DNA of 64,000 nucleotides from Aromatoleum petrolei (GTDB lineage: Bacteria; Pseudomonadota; Gammaproteobacteria; Burkholderiales; Rhodocyclaceae), in NCBI RefSeq assembly GCF_017894385.1, contig NZ_CP059560.1, positions 2,232,001 to 2,296,000 on the forward strand. The letters run 5' to 3'. This document shows, piece after piece, positions 32,889 to 48,893 of the stretch (positions within the stretch are counted from its first letter, which is position 1; every line of letters starts with the position of its first letter). The notes below the pieces were generated by a model. The model had not been told where the DNA came from. It made no database searches and saw only the letters and a program-made list of their open reading frames with translations. The translations under genes were made by a program, and so were the position numbers.

Positions 32889-33396
32889 TCCTTAGTTGCA
32901 ATGATTTGGTTTCAACAATCGCACTATCGGGCGGCGATTAAACAACAGCGCAAAACCATGCAATAAGCATTGACTGCGTAACACAACTGCGTGAAAGGAT
33001 TTCAACCCGCCGCCAGGTTCGGCTCCAGTAACCACGTGCTTATTAAATATGGCATGAACATCAGAAAGAGGCAAGGCCGTTCTACAATTCCCCGGGTTCG
33101 GTGGAGAGATTCGGTCCTGAACGTCAGCTCAAGCCTGCGCCGGGCCGCCAGTTTTTCGGACGGGAACTGCTCGATCCTGATTCCTGCCGTCGAAGCAACG
33201 GGGACACGAATGACGGCATCGGGTCGGCCGTTCCAATTCGCAGGATTAAGAAGCAGTCGTTCGCCGTCGCCTAACGATCGAACGGCGGGTGACTGGCCAT
33301 TGCTGCCTGACTTCGCCCGTCAGGCCAGCGTCAGGTCAGGCCGAGTTGCCGGCACTGACCCGCAACAGCCGATCACCCAGCCCTCTGACGTAGAAG

Positions 33397-33427
33397 TGAA
33401 AACGCCCGGACGAGCCGGGCGTTTTCA
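33397..33427 (-). terminator. Intrinsic terminator, probably of the glmU-glmS operon
   Basis: Perfect 13-bp arms (TGAAAACGCCCGG and complement) around a 5-nt loop, with the A/T part of the stem supplying the T-run. It lies about 100 bp after the glmS stop on the minus strand, with the repeat array in between. Confidence 0.7.
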
Positions 33428-33438
33428 TGAAGCAATCC

Positions 33439-33498
33439 AGTTTTCGACTTTATTGACCAGTTTTCGACTTTAATGACGAGTTTTCGACTTTAATTGTC
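33439..33498 (+). repeat. Three tandem 20-bp repeats, IS21-type end
   Basis: The unit AGTTTTCGACTTTAnTGAC recurs three times with a period of exactly 20 bp. Multiple short repeats of this kind occur at the ends of IS21-family elements as transposase sites. No istA/istB genes are in the window, so this would be a solo end left by deletion. The IS21 link is from memory of the family and not verified. Confidence 0.6.
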
Positions 33499-33529
33499 AG
33501 GAACAAGAGTCGGTGATGCCATTGTCATA

Positions 33530-35356
33530 TCACTCCACCGTGACCGATTTTGCGAGATTACGCGGCTTATCCACATCGGTGCCCTTCACCAGGGCCGCAT
33601 GGTAGGACAGCAGCTGTAGCGGTACGACGTGCAGGACCGGCGACAGCATGCCGTAGTGCTCGGGCATCTGCAGGATATGCACCCCTTCGCTTTGCGGGAT
33701 CTCGCTGCCGGCGTCGGCGAACACGTACAGCTCGCCACCGCGCGCGCGCACTTCCTGCAGGTTCGACTTGAGCTTCTCCAGCAGTTCGTCGGCGGGAGCC
33801 ACCGCGATCACCGGCATGTCCTTGTCGACGAGCGCCAGCGGGCCGTGTTTCAGTTCGCCCGCCGCGTAGGCTTCGGCGTGGATGTAGGAGATTTCCTTGA
33901 GCTTCAGCGCGCCTTCCATCGCGATCGGCCAATGCTGGCCACGACCGAGGAACAGCGCGTGCTGCTTGCCGGCAAAGCGCTGCGCCCAGTGCTCGATCTC
34001 AGGCTCAAGATCGAGCACCTTCCGCACGGCGACCGGCAGATGGCGCAGTGCCGTGAGATAACGCGCCTCGTCTGCTTCCGGCAGGCGGCCGGCAAGCTTC
34101 GCGAGCGACAGGGTCAGCAGCGCCAGGGCCGCGAGCTGCGTCGTGAAGGCCTTGGTCGAGGCGACGCCGATCTCCGGGCCGGCGCGCGTGATGAAGCGCA
34201 GCGCGGCCTCGCGCACGATAGCCGACTCGGGCACGTTGCAGATCGCCAGCGTGCGCGCCATGCCCTGCGCCTTGGCATGCTTGAGCGCGGCGAGCGTGTC
34301 GGCGGTCTCGCCCGACTGCGAGATGACGACCACCAGCGTATCCGGATTCGCGACCGATTCGCGGTAACGATATTCGCTCGCGATCTCGACGCTGCACGGC
34401 ACCTTCGCGATCGCCTCGATCCAGTAACGCGCGACGAGGCCGGCGTGGTAGCTCGTGCCGCACGCGAGCACCAGCACGCGCCCGACCCCGCCCAGCAGCT
34501 CGGGCGCCTGGGTGCCGAAGAGCTGCGGCGTCACCGAGCCGCCGCCGGCGATGATCTCGAGCGTGTTCGCCAGCGCCTGCGGCTGCTCGAAGATCTCCTT
34601 CTGCATGTAGTGGCGGTACTGGCCCAGTTCGACCGCGTCGGCGGACAGGCTGGACACATGCGTCGCGCGCTCGACGGGCGTGCCGTCGGGGCGCGCGATG
34701 CGGTAGCCGTCGAGGCGCAGCTCGGCGATGTCGCCATCCTCGAGGTAAATCACCTTGCGCGTGACCTGCAGCAGCGCTGCCGTATCGGAAGCCGCGTACA
34801 TGCCGTCCTCGCCCACGCCCAGCAACAGCGGCGCGCCGTGGCGCGACACGATCGCGCGCGAGCGGTCGCTCTCGCTGATCACGCCGATCGCGTAGGCGCC
34901 GACGAGCTCGCCCGTGGCCAGCCGCACCGCCTCGAAGAGGTCCGGCTGCACCGCGAGCTTGCTGTGGATGAGGTGGGCGATCGCCTCGGTGTCGGTCTCC
35001 GAGACGAATTCGTAGCCTAGGGCCATCAGGCGCTGCTTGATGGCTTCGAAGTTCTCGATGATGCCGTTATGCACCACGGCGAGCCCCGCCGACACGTGCG
35101 GGTGCGCGTTGCGCTCGGACGGCACGCCGTGCGTCGCCCAGCGCGTGTGCGCAATGCCGATACCGGCATCGAGCTTCTGTTCGTCGGCACGCGCCGCGAG
35201 TTCGGCGACGCGGCCGGCCGCGCGCACGCGCTGCAGACCGCCGTTGAGCACGGCCAGGCCGGCGGAGTCGTAGCCGCGGTATTCGAGCTTGCGCAGGCCT
35301 TCGAGGAGGACGGGGACGACGTTCTTCGTCGCGATGGCAGTGACGATGCCGCACAT
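33530..35356 (-). CDS. glmS: Glutamine-fructose-6-phosphate aminotransferase
   Basis: A 608-residue enzyme that makes glucosamine-6-phosphate for peptidoglycan and LPS. The N-terminal glutamine amidotransferase domain has the catalytic Cys2 (MCGIVTAIA). Two SIS sugar-isomerase domains follow ([14 protein letters not shown] and [14 protein letters not shown]), and the end reads NLAKSVTVE. Length is normal. It starts 15 bp after glmU on the same strand, so glmU-glmS form an operon. Confidence 0.97.
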   Translation of the reverse strand: MCGIVTAIATKNVVPVLLEGLRKLEYRGYDSAGLAVLNGGLQRVRAAGRVAELAARADEQKLDAGIGIAHTRWATHGVPSERNAHPHVSAGLAVVHNGIIENFEAIKQRLMALGYEFVSETDTEAIAHLIHSKLAVQPDLFEAVRLATGELVGAYAIGVISESDRSRAIVSRHGAPLLLGVGEDGMYAASDTAALLQVTRKVIYLEDGDIAELRLDGYRIARPDGTPVERATHVSSLSADAVELGQYRHYMQKEIFEQPQALANTLEIIAGGGSVTPQLFGTQAPELLGGVGRVLVLACGTSYHAGLVARYWIEAIAKVPCSVEIASEYRYRESVANPDTLVVVISQSGETADTLAALKHAKAQGMARTLAICNVPESAIVREAALRFITRAGPEIGVASTKAFTTQLAALALLTLSLAKLAGRLPEADEARYLTALRHLPVAVRKVLDLEPEIEHWAQRFAGKQHALFLGRGQHWPIAMEGALKLKEISYIHAEAYAAGELKHGPLALVDKDMPVIAVAPADELLEKLKSNLQEVRARGGELYVFADAGSEIPQSEGVHILQMPEHYGMLSPVLHVVPLQLLSYHAALVKGTDVDKPRNLAKSVTVE

Positions 35357-35371
35357 GGTGTTTTCTCCGGC

Positions 35372-36730
35372 TTACTTCTTCTTCACCGGCCGCTTCCAGC
35401 CGGCGATGGTGATCTGCTTGGCCCGCGACACGGTGAGCTGCTCCGGCGGGGCATCCTTGGTCAGTGTGGTGCCGGCACCGAGCGTCGCGCCGCGGCCGAC
35501 GCGCACCGGCGCGACGAGTTGCGTGTCGGAGCCGATGAACACGTCGTCCTCGATGATGGTGCGGAACTTGTTGGCGCCGTCGTAATTGCAGGTGATCGTG
35601 CCGGCACCGATGTTCACGCGCTGGCCGACGTCCGCGTCGCCGACATAGGCGAGATGATTGGCCTTCGAGTGATCGGCGATCGCGCTGTTCTTGACCTCGA
35701 CGAAGTTGCCCAGATGCACGTCGTCGCCCAGCGTCGTGCCGGGGCGCGTGCGCGCGTACGGACCGATCACGCATTCGCGTCCGGTGACGGTGTCCTCGAT
35801 GTGCGAGAACGGCGCGACGCGAGTGCCCGCGCCGATGCGCGCATTGCGGATCACGCAGTTCGCACCGATGCGCACGTCGTCGCCGAGCTCCACACGCCCC
35901 TCGAACACGCAGCCGACGTCGATCTCGACGTCGCGGCCGCACTCGAGTTCGCCGCGCACGTCGATGCGTGCCGGGTCGAGCACCGTGACGCCCGCGTCCA
36001 TCAGGCCCTGGGCGATATTGCGCTGGTGGATGCGCTCCAGTTCCGCGAGCTGGGGCTTGCTGTTCACGCCCAGCGTTTCCCACACCGCGTCCGGCTTCAC
36101 CGTGACGATGTCGACGCCCTCGGCAACCGCCAGGCCGATGATGTCGGTCAGGTAGTACTCGCCTTGGGCGTTGTCGTTGCCGATGCACCCGAGCCAGTCA
36201 CGCAGGCGTGCGACCGGCGCGACGAGGATGCCGGTGTTGACCTCGCGCACGCGGCGCTGCTCGGCGCTGGCGTCCTTCTCCTCGACGATCCGCGTGACCT
36301 TGCCGTCGGCGTCGCGCAGGATGCGTCCGTAGCCGGTGGGGTTGTCGAGTTCCACGGTCAGCAGTGCGAGCTTGCCGCTGCCGGCTGCCGCCCGCAGGCG
36401 ACGCAGCGTCGGCGCGCCGATCAGCGGCACGTCGCCGTACAGCACCAGCGCCATCTCGCCGTCGCTGAGTTCCGGAAGCGCCTGCTGCACCGCGTGCCCC
36501 GTGCCGAGCTGCGGCTCCTGCCGCGCCCAGCGCAGCGCCGCGTCCTGCAGGCGCTCGCGCACGACCTCGCCGCCGTGTCCAAACACGACGCAGATGCGCG
36601 AAGCGTCCAGCGCCCGGGCGGCCCCGATCACATGCGCCAGCATCGGTCGCCCCGCGATCGGCTGCAGCACCTTGGGCAATACCGAACGCATGCGCTTGCC
36701 CTGCCCGGCCGCGAGAATCACTACTTCCAT
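35372..36730 (-). CDS. glmU: Bifunctional UDP-GlcNAc pyrophosphorylase / glucosamine-1-P acetyltransferase
   Basis: A 452-residue enzyme producing UDP-N-acetylglucosamine. The N-terminal nucleotidyltransferase has [17 protein letters not shown]. The C-terminal half is a left-handed beta-helix of hexapeptide repeats, and [12 protein letters not shown] with YDGANKFRT marks the acetyltransferase site. The ATG at 36730 gives the family N-terminus MEVVILAAG; longer in-frame extensions have no support. It is divergent from the pta gene. Confidence 0.97.
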   Translation of the reverse strand: MEVVILAAGQGKRMRSVLPKVLQPIAGRPMLAHVIGAARALDASRICVVFGHGGEVVRERLQDAALRWARQEPQLGTGHAVQQALPELSDGEMALVLYGDVPLIGAPTLRRLRAAAGSGKLALLTVELDNPTGYGRILRDADGKVTRIVEEKDASAEQRRVREVNTGILVAPVARLRDWLGCIGNDNAQGEYYLTDIIGLAVAEGVDIVTVKPDAVWETLGVNSKPQLAELERIHQRNIAQGLMDAGVTVLDPARIDVRGELECGRDVEIDVGCVFEGRVELGDDVRIGANCVIRNARIGAGTRVAPFSHIEDTVTGRECVIGPYARTRPGTTLGDDVHLGNFVEVKNSAIADHSKANHLAYVGDADVGQRVNIGAGTITCNYDGANKFRTIIEDDVFIGSDTQLVAPVRVGRGATLGAGTTLTKDAPPEQLTVSRAKQITIAGWKRPVKKK

Positions 36731-36923
36731 GAAAGCCTCGTCCCTGTTCGAACAGGGCGCGATTTTAGCATGCGGCCCGGGTCGCCCCCGTGCCGCACCC
36801 AGCGCTGTCGCACGGATGGGACACGGATGCGGCAGCGCAAACAGGTTTTTACAGCACATCAGGCAAATCTCTGATAACGCGCCTAAAATGCAATTTTTGC
36901 ATCGCAACGGAAATACACCGACC

Positions 36924-38336
36924 ATGGATCGCAACGTCACCGACTTCATCCAGAACCGCACCTTCGACGAGATCCAGGTGGGCGACCGCGCCCAGCTCGT
37001 CCGCACCCTGCGGCCGGACGACATCCACCTCTTCGCCGTCATGTCCGGCGACGTGAATCCGACCCACGTCGATCCCGAATTCGCGCGCTCCAGCCAGTTC
37101 CGCGAAATCGTCGGCCACAGCATGTGGGGCAGCACGCTGATCTCCACCATCCTCGGCACCGAATTCCCCGGCCCGGGCACCGTCTATGTGTCCCAGGGAC
37201 TCAATTTCCACCGCCCGATCACGATCGGCGACACGCTGACGATCACCGTTACCTGCCGCGAGAAGTTCGAACACAACCATCACATGGTGTTCGACTGCCT
37301 CGCGCTCAACCAGGACGGCCTGAAAGTCATCGACGGCGTCGCCGAGGTGCAGGCGCCCACCGAGAAGATCAAGCGCGCACGCGTACACCTCCCCGAAGTC
37401 ACGATCTCCGACCGCGAACTGCGCTACGGCCACCTGCTGTCCATCACGGCGGGCATGGCGCCGATCCCGATCGCCGTCGCCCACCCCTGCGACGCCGAGT
37501 CGCTGCGCGGCCCGATCCAGGCCGCACAAGCGGGCCTCGTCATTCCGGTGCTGGTCGGCCCCGAAATGAAGATCCGCGCGATCGCCGAGCAGGAAGGCAT
37601 CGACCTGCACGGCGCGCGCATCATCGACGTCGCCCATAGCCATGAAGCGGCCGAGACGGCCGTGACGCTCGCCCGCGAAGGGCAGGTCGAGGCACTGATG
37701 AAGGGCTCGCTGCACACCGACGAACTGATGGGCGCGGTCGTGTCGAAGGCGGGCGGACTGCGCACCGCGCGCCGCATCAGCCACGTCTTCCTCGCCGACG
37801 TGCCGACCTACCCGCACCCGCTGTTGATCACCGACGCTGCGATCAACATCGAGCCCACCCTCGAGGACAAGGTCGACATCATCCAGAACGCGATCGACCT
37901 CGCCCATGTCATGGGCCTGCCCGAACCCAAGGTCGCGATCCTGTCGGCGGTCGAGACGGTCACCTCGAAGATCCGCTCCACCATCGACGCCGCCGCGCTG
38001 TGCAAGATGGCCGACCGCGGCCAGATCAAGGGCGGCCTGCTCGATGGTCCGCTCGCCTTCGACAACGCCGTCTCGCTCGTCGCCGCCAAGACCAAGGGCA
38101 TCCGCTCGCTGGTCGCGGGCAACGCGGACATTCTCGTCGTGCCCGACCTCGAATCGGGCAACATGGTGGCCAAGCAGCTCGAGTATCTCGCCAACGCGCT
38201 GATGGCCGGCGTCGTGCTCGGCGCACGCGTGCCCATCGTGCTCACCAGCCGCGCCGACACCGCCGAAACGCGCGCCGCCTCGTGCGCGATCGTGCAACTC
38301 ATGGCGCACAAGAAGCGCGAGGCGCGGCTCGCATGA
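36924..38336 (+). CDS. Bifunctional MaoC-like hydratase / phosphate acetyltransferase
   Basis: A 470-residue fusion. Residues 1 to about 150 are a MaoC hot-dog domain ([14 protein letters not shown], then [11 protein letters not shown] with the hydratase Asp/His pattern). Residues about 165-470 are a phosphate acetyl/butyryltransferase domain. With the coupled kinase gene it would interconvert acyl-CoA, acyl phosphate and acid. The start at 36924 lacks a strong ribosome site; a -10-like TAAAAT at 36884-36889 argues against the in-frame ATG at 36888. The stop overlaps the ackA start (ATGA). Confidence 0.9.
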   Translation: MDRNVTDFIQNRTFDEIQVGDRAQLVRTLRPDDIHLFAVMSGDVNPTHVDPEFARSSQFREIVGHSMWGSTLISTILGTEFPGPGTVYVSQGLNFHRPITIGDTLTITVTCREKFEHNHHMVFDCLALNQDGLKVIDGVAEVQAPTEKIKRARVHLPEVTISDRELRYGHLLSITAGMAPIPIAVAHPCDAESLRGPIQAAQAGLVIPVLVGPEMKIRAIAEQEGIDLHGARIIDVAHSHEAAETAVTLAREGQVEALMKGSLHTDELMGAVVSKAGGLRTARRISHVFLADVPTYPHPLLITDAAINIEPTLEDKVDIIQNAIDLAHVMGLPEPKVAILSAVETVTSKIRSTIDAAALCKMADRGQIKGGLLDGPLAFDNAVSLVAAKTKGIRSLVAGNADILVVPDLESGNMVAKQLEYLANALMAGVVLGARVPIVLTSRADTAETRAASCAIVQLMAHKKREARLA

Positions 38337-39517
38337 AGGCTGTACTCGTCATCAACGCCGGCTCCAGCAGCCTCAAGTTCGCGCTTTTCGCGATCGAACC
38401 GGAGCTCGCCCACAGCCCGGCGCTGTCCGGACAGATCGAAGGCATCGGCGCCACGCCGCTGCTGTCCGCCAAGGACGCGGCAGGCCATCGCTACCACGAA
38501 CCCGTGCTGACCGGCGGCAGCCAGGGCGAACAGCACAAGGACGCGCTCAACCACCTGTTCCGCTGGCTCAGTGCCCACAATCCCGACCTCGACATCGTCG
38601 CCGCGGGCCACCGCATTGTGCACGGCGGCGAGCTCCACAGCGCGCCCGTGGTGCTCAACGAGTCGGTCCTGCGCGACCTCGAAGGCTTCATCCCGCTCGC
38701 TCCGCTGCACCAGCCGCACAACCTGCGCGCGGTGCGCGCCGTCGCGGCCCTGATCCCCGAGATTCCGCAGGTCGGCTGCTTCGACACCGCCTTCCATCGC
38801 ACGCAATCCCCGCTGGCCCAGGCCTTCGCCCTGCCGCGCGCGATCAGCGCCGAGGGAGTCAAGCGCTACGGCTTCCATGGCCTGTCCTACGATTACGTTG
38901 CGCGCAAGCTCCCGGACGTGATCGGCGAACGCGCGAACGGCGCCGTGCTGATCGCCCATTTGGGCAACGGCGCGTCGATGTGCGCGATGCGCGAAGGCAA
39001 GAGCGTCGCCACGACGATGGGCTTCACCGCCGTCGAAGGCCTGATGATGGGCACGCGCACCGGCAGCCTCGACCCCGGCGTGCTGCTCTACCTGATGGAA
39101 CAGAAGGGCATGAACGCCAAGGCGCTGACGAATCTGCTGTACAAGGAGTCCGGCCTGCTCGGCGTCTCCGGCATCAGCCAGGACATGCGCACCCTGCTCG
39201 CATCGGACGCCCGCGCGGCACGGGAAGCGGTGGATCTCTTCTGCTACCGCATCGCCCGTGAAATCGGCTCGCTCGCGGCCGCCGCTGGCGGTCTGGACGC
39301 ACTGGTGTTCACCGGCGGCATCGGCGAACACGCCGCGCCGGTGCGCGCCCAGGTCGCGAAGCTCTCCGCCTGGCTGGGCGTCGCCATCGACCCGGAAGCG
39401 AACGACGCACACGCGCTGCGCATCGACGCCCCGGCGAGCCGCGTCGCCGTGGCCGTCGTGCCGACCAACGAGGAAGGCATGATCGCCCGCTACACGCTGG
39501 AACGCCTCGCGCACTGA
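38333..39517 (+). CDS. ackA: Acetate kinase
   Basis: A 394-residue ASKHA-fold kinase. Signatures are VINAGSSSLKFALF at the N-terminus, GHRIVHGGE, AHLGNGASMCA and FTGGIGEHA. It phosphorylates acetate (or propionate/butyrate) with ATP and works with the upstream phosphotransacetylase, to which it is coupled by a four-base overlap. In this organism it could also recycle acetate released by DoeB. A terminator lies 22 bp after the stop. Confidence 0.95.
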   Translation: MKAVLVINAGSSSLKFALFAIEPELAHSPALSGQIEGIGATPLLSAKDAAGHRYHEPVLTGGSQGEQHKDALNHLFRWLSAHNPDLDIVAAGHRIVHGGELHSAPVVLNESVLRDLEGFIPLAPLHQPHNLRAVRAVAALIPEIPQVGCFDTAFHRTQSPLAQAFALPRAISAEGVKRYGFHGLSYDYVARKLPDVIGERANGAVLIAHLGNGASMCAMREGKSVATTMGFTAVEGLMMGTRTGSLDPGVLLYLMEQKGMNAKALTNLLYKESGLLGVSGISQDMRTLLASDARAAREAVDLFCYRIAREIGSLAAAAGGLDALVFTGGIGEHAAPVRAQVAKLSAWLGVAIDPEANDAHALRIDAPASRVAVAVVPTNEEGMIARYTLERLAH

Positions 39518-39538
39518 TCACCTGAAGGCAGCAACGAA

Positions 39539-39564
39539 AAAGGGCGACCCGCGGGTCGCCCTTT
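39539..39564 (+). terminator. Intrinsic terminator after ackA
   Basis: AAAGGGCGACCC and its exact complement meet at a 2-base centre, forming a GC-rich stem ending in CCCTTTG. It starts 22 bp after the ackA stop. Confidence 0.75.
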
Positions 39565-39589
39565 GTTCATTTCGTCCGCCGAAAACGGC

Positions 39590-39658
39590 TCAGCGCGGCA
39601 GGACCGTCTCGCCCATGAGGAATTGATCCACCTCGCGCGCGCACTGACGGCCTTCGCG
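39590..39658 (-). pseudogene. Duplicated 3' end of gltD (remnant)
   Basis: The minus strand encodes [20 protein letters not shown] followed by PR and a stop, which is the last 22 residues of GltD with one change (ESV to ETV). At the DNA level about 11 of 69 positions differ from the true gltD end at 39718-39786. No further gltD sequence precedes it, so only the terminal 69 bases are duplicated, 128 bp from the original. Confidence 0.85.
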
Positions 39659-39717
39659 CCCTGCGGGCCGGTCGGCCCGCAGTCGTCCACTCCCCGCCCC
39701 TGGGCGGTCCGCGGCGT

Positions 39718-41181
<1,464 letters not shown>

Positions 41182-41184
41182 TTT

Positions 41185-45858
<4,674 letters not shown>

Positions 45859-45926
45859 CACGTTCTTCCTCGACACAACACGTTTGCCGGCAAAAAACCG
45901 GCGTTGATCGGGCGACGGCAGCGCCG

Positions 45927-45954
45927 CATGCAAATAACGCACCAAAATTGTGCA
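45927..45954 (-). promoter_or_regulatory. Candidate NtrC site and sigma-54-like promoter of gltB
   Basis: On the minus strand TGCACAATTTTGGTGCG (45954-45938) fits the NtrC pattern TGCAC-N6-GGTGCA with one mismatch. Overlapping it, TTGGTGCGTTATTTGCA has GG and GC separated by exactly ten bases, the sigma-54 spacing. A start near 45919 would leave a leader of about 60 nt. The two readings compete because they overlap. Confidence 0.45.
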
Positions 45955-45960
45955 GGCGTC

Positions 45961-45993
45961 AAAAAGAGCCGGGATGCGCGCGCACACCGGCTC
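45961..45993 (-). terminator. Intrinsic terminator downstream of dgt
   Basis: On the minus strand GAGCCGG and CCGGCTC form a stem with a 14-nt loop followed by TTTTT. It lies 116 bp after the dgt stop and before the gltB promoter, so it ends the pilMNOPQ-aroKB-dgt unit. Confidence 0.7.
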
Positions 45994-46108
45994 CTTCGGC
46001 CGATGCTTGACACACGGCCACTGCTTACCTTTCAGGCGGACTTAGGAATATACCTCCGCAAAACCGCTGTTTCAAGAAATTTTTGCGTTGCGGTAAGCCT
46101 ATGATGCC

Positions 46109-47233
46109 TCAATGAATTTCGCCAACGGCGAAGAGGCGGCGGTGCTCTTTCATGGCGTAGCGGTCAGTCATTCCCGCGATGTAGTCGGCGATTGCACGCG
46201 GCGTGTCGGCGCGTGCACGCATCTGGTACTGCGGCGGAAGCAGGCGAGGATCGCTCATGAAGGCGCCGAACAGATCCTGGATGATGCGACGCGCCTTGTC
46301 CGTCATGCGCAGCACCTGATAGTGCGCGTAGAGGTTTTGTCGCAGGAAGGCCTTCAGTTCACGCAAGCGCGGCGCCAGCTCTTCGGAATACGCGACCAGA
46401 CGGCCGGCATGGCGCACGTCCGCAAGCGACTGCACGCCGGCCGCCTCGATGTTCGCCCGCGTCGTGGCGATGAGGTCGAGCGCCATCTCGTTGATCATGC
46501 GCCGGATCGTCTCGTGGATCAGCCGGCGCCCGCCCAGGCCGGCCCAGCGCCCCTCCGCGTCGCGGCGCGCATCCGCGAAAACGGCGACTTCGTCGAGCTG
46601 CTCGAGGGTGATCAACCCGGAGCGCAGGCCGTCGTCGACGTCGTGGTTGTTGTACGCAATCTCGTCCGCGAGATTCGTCAGCTGCGCCTCCAGCGAGGGC
46701 TGATGGCCGTCGAGGAAGCGTTGTCCAAGCTCGCCCAGCTCCTTGGCGCGCTCACGCGAACAGTGCTTCAGGATTCCCTCGCGCGTCTCGTAGCACAGGT
46801 TGAGACCGTCGAAGGCGGCGTAATGCTCTTCCAGAAGATCGACGGTTCGCAGCGATTGCAGGTTGTGCTCGAAGCCCCCGTGCGCCTTCATGCAGGCATT
46901 GAGGGCGTCCTGACCGGCATGCCCGAACGGCGTGTGCCCGAGGTCGTGTGCCAGCGCGACGGCCTCGACCAGATCCTCGTTGAGCTGCAGCGCCCGCGCC
47001 ACCCCGCGCGAGATCTGCGCCACCTCGATGCTGTGCGTGAGACGGGTGCGGAACAGGTCGCCCTCGTGATTGACGAAGACCTGCGTCTTGTACTCGAGCC
47101 GCCGGAAGGAATTCGAATGCACGATGCGGTCGCGGTCGCGCTGGAACTCGGTACGTATGCCCGGCGACGGCTCGGGATGAACTCGCCCGCGCGAATTCGC
47201 TTCGGTAACCGCCCAGGCAGCCAGCGCCATCAT
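46109..47233 (-). CDS. dgt: dGTPase-like HD-domain triphosphohydrolase
   Basis: A 374-residue deoxyguanosinetriphosphate triphosphohydrolase-like protein. The HD metal site is visible as the H of [11 protein letters not shown] and [12 protein letters not shown], with the distal D in [14 protein letters not shown]. These enzymes cut dNTPs to nucleoside and triphosphate. Its start overlaps the aroB stop by four bases, a conserved betaproteobacterial arrangement. Confidence 0.93.
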   Translation of the reverse strand: MMALAAWAVTEANSRGRVHPEPSPGIRTEFQRDRDRIVHSNSFRRLEYKTQVFVNHEGDLFRTRLTHSIEVAQISRGVARALQLNEDLVEAVALAHDLGHTPFGHAGQDALNACMKAHGGFEHNLQSLRTVDLLEEHYAAFDGLNLCYETREGILKHCSRERAKELGELGQRFLDGHQPSLEAQLTNLADEIAYNNHDVDDGLRSGLITLEQLDEVAVFADARRDAEGRWAGLGGRRLIHETIRRMINEMALDLIATTRANIEAAGVQSLADVRHAGRLVAYSEELAPRLRELKAFLRQNLYAHYQVLRMTDKARRIIQDLFGAFMSDPRLLPPQYQMRARADTPRAIADYIAGMTDRYAMKEHRRLFAVGEIH

Positions 47234-48312
47234 GCGCAGCGCGTTTCGATGGCAGCCGCGATCGCCTCGGGCGTGGCATCGGCGTGGATGACCGCCCTGC
47301 CGATGCCACGCAACAGGATCAGCCGCAACCGCCCGGCTTCGACCTTCTTGTCGTGGGCCATCAACGCCAGATAGCGTGATGCGTCAAGCCGCGGGCCATG
47401 CACTGGCAAGCCCGCGCGGCGGTGCAGCGCCTCGATCCGCGCAACCTCATCACCGCTCAACCACCCCAGCCGCGCCGAAAGCTCCGCCGCCATCATGGTT
47501 CCTGCCGCGACGGCCTCGCCGTGCAGCCAGGCCCCATAGCCCATGCCGGTTTCGATCGCATGGCCGAAAGTGTGACCGAGGTTCAGAAGCGCGCGCTCGC
47601 CCTGTTCGGTCTCATCGGCGGCGACGACCTCGGCCTTGTTCGCACAGGAGCGCTCGATCGCGAACGCCAGCGCCTCGGGCTCGCGCGCGACCAGGCGCTC
47701 GACGTTCGACTCCAGCCACTCGAAGAACGCCGGATCGCGAATCAGGCCGTACTTGATCACTTCCGCCAGGCCTGCCGCAAGTTCGTTCGCCGGCAGCGTC
47801 TCGAGGGTGGCCGTGTCGGCCAGCACGAGTTTCGGCTGGTAGAACGCGCCGATCATGTTCTTGCCGAGCGGATGATTGATCGCCGTCTTGCCGCCCACCG
47901 ACGAATCGACCTGCGACAGCAGCGTCGTCGGGATCTGGATGAACGGCACGCCCCGCTGGTACGTCGCCGCTGCAAATCCCGTCATGTCGCCGACGACCCC
48001 GCCGCCCAGGGCCAGGAGGGTCGTTGAGCGCTCGCAACGCGCCTCCAGCAGCATGTCGAAGATCAGGTTCAGCGTCGGCCAGTCCTTGTGCACCTCGCCA
48101 TCGGGCAAGGTCACGGCGTGCACGCGCACGCCGCTGTCGCGCAGCACGCTCTGCAGCGGATCAAGGTAAAGCGGCCCGACGACGTCATTGGTGACGATCG
48201 CGACGCGCGGCGTCCTGAGGAAGGGAACTATCAGCGAAGGGTCGGCGAGGAGGCCACGACCGATGTGAATCGGGTAGCTGCGGTCGCCGAGGGCCACATT
48301 CAGGGTACGCAT
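47230..48312 (-). CDS. aroB: 3-dehydroquinate synthase
   Basis: A 360-residue NAD- and zinc-dependent enzyme, second step of the shikimate pathway. Family signatures are [36 protein letters not shown] and [12 protein letters not shown] with zinc-binding histidines. It follows aroK with 1 bp between them, and its end overlaps dgt. Confidence 0.96.
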   Translation of the reverse strand: MRTLNVALGDRSYPIHIGRGLLADPSLIVPFLRTPRVAIVTNDVVGPLYLDPLQSVLRDSGVRVHAVTLPDGEVHKDWPTLNLIFDMLLEARCERSTTLLALGGGVVGDMTGFAAATYQRGVPFIQIPTTLLSQVDSSVGGKTAINHPLGKNMIGAFYQPKLVLADTATLETLPANELAAGLAEVIKYGLIRDPAFFEWLESNVERLVAREPEALAFAIERSCANKAEVVAADETEQGERALLNLGHTFGHAIETGMGYGAWLHGEAVAAGTMMAAELSARLGWLSGDEVARIEALHRRAGLPVHGPRLDASRYLALMAHDKKVEAGRLRLILLRGIGRAVIHADATPEAIAAAIETRCA

Positions 48313-48313
48313 A

Positions 48314-48829
48314 TCACTTCTTGAAGTTATCGATGGCCTTCTCGATCACCCGCACCATCCCCCCGGGGTTGCCGCGGCCGCCATCGACGATGATGTCCGC
48401 GACGGAACGGTACAGAGGATCACGTTCGCGGTAGAGCGTTTCGATGCGCTCGCGCGGATTGGGCACCTGCAGCAACGGCCGGTTGCGGTCATGCCGCGTA
48501 CGCTCCCACAGAACCGAGGTCGGGACGTTGAGGTAAACGACGATACCCCGCTCGGACATGATCGCGCGATTGTCCGGATTGAGCACGACCCCGCCGCCGG
48601 TGGCCAGCACGAGGTCGGACTCGTGCGTCAACTCATCAATGAGCTGAGTCTCGCGCCGCCTGAAACCTTCCTCGCCTTCTATCTCGAAGATCGTTGAGAC
48701 CTTGACCCCCGTGCGAGCCTCGATCTCGTGATCGCAATCGATGAAGCGCATGCGATGACGCCGGGCATACTCACGACCAACCGTGGTCTTCCCGGCGCCC
48801 ATCATGCCAACCAGAATCACTAACACCAA
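48314..48829 (-). CDS. aroK: Shikimate kinase
   Basis: A 171-residue P-loop kinase that phosphorylates shikimate. Walker A is GMMGAGKT (residues 8-15), the shikimate-binding D is in FIDCDHEIE, and GGGVV and RDRNRPLL-like [10 protein letters not shown] mark the other substrate loops. The start is uncertain: TTG at 48829 or GTG at 48826, with no strong ribosome site. It sits between pilQ and aroB in the common pil-aro arrangement. Confidence 0.93.
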   Translation of the reverse strand: MVLVILVGMMGAGKTTVGREYARRHRMRFIDCDHEIEARTGVKVSTIFEIEGEEGFRRRETQLIDELTHESDLVLATGGGVVLNPDNRAIMSERGIVVYLNVPTSVLWERTRHDRNRPLLQVPNPRERIETLYRERDPLYRSVADIIVDGGRGNPGGMVRVIEKAIDNFKK

Positions 48830-48893
48830 ACCGGCATCCGATACGTAATGCCAGCAACTATACAGCAGGCCAACGAGCCTGCGCGTACGCCGA

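Larger units (their letters stand above)
32889..33529 (+). other. Intergenic region with terminator and repeat array
   Basis: No supported gene. An open frame at 32991-33473 gives a translation of noncoding character. The right end holds the glmS-side terminator (33397-33427) and three 20-bp direct repeats (33439-33498). Confidence 0.6.

Noticed and set aside
32991..33473. A 160-codon open frame before glmS
   Set aside because: It runs through the terminator hairpin and the IS21-like repeats, so it is not a gene.
25428..33529. CRISPR array or tRNA-type integration site in the accessory region
   Set aside because: No regularly spaced repeats with unique spacers and no cloverleaf-like sequence were seen; the only array has three units without spacers.
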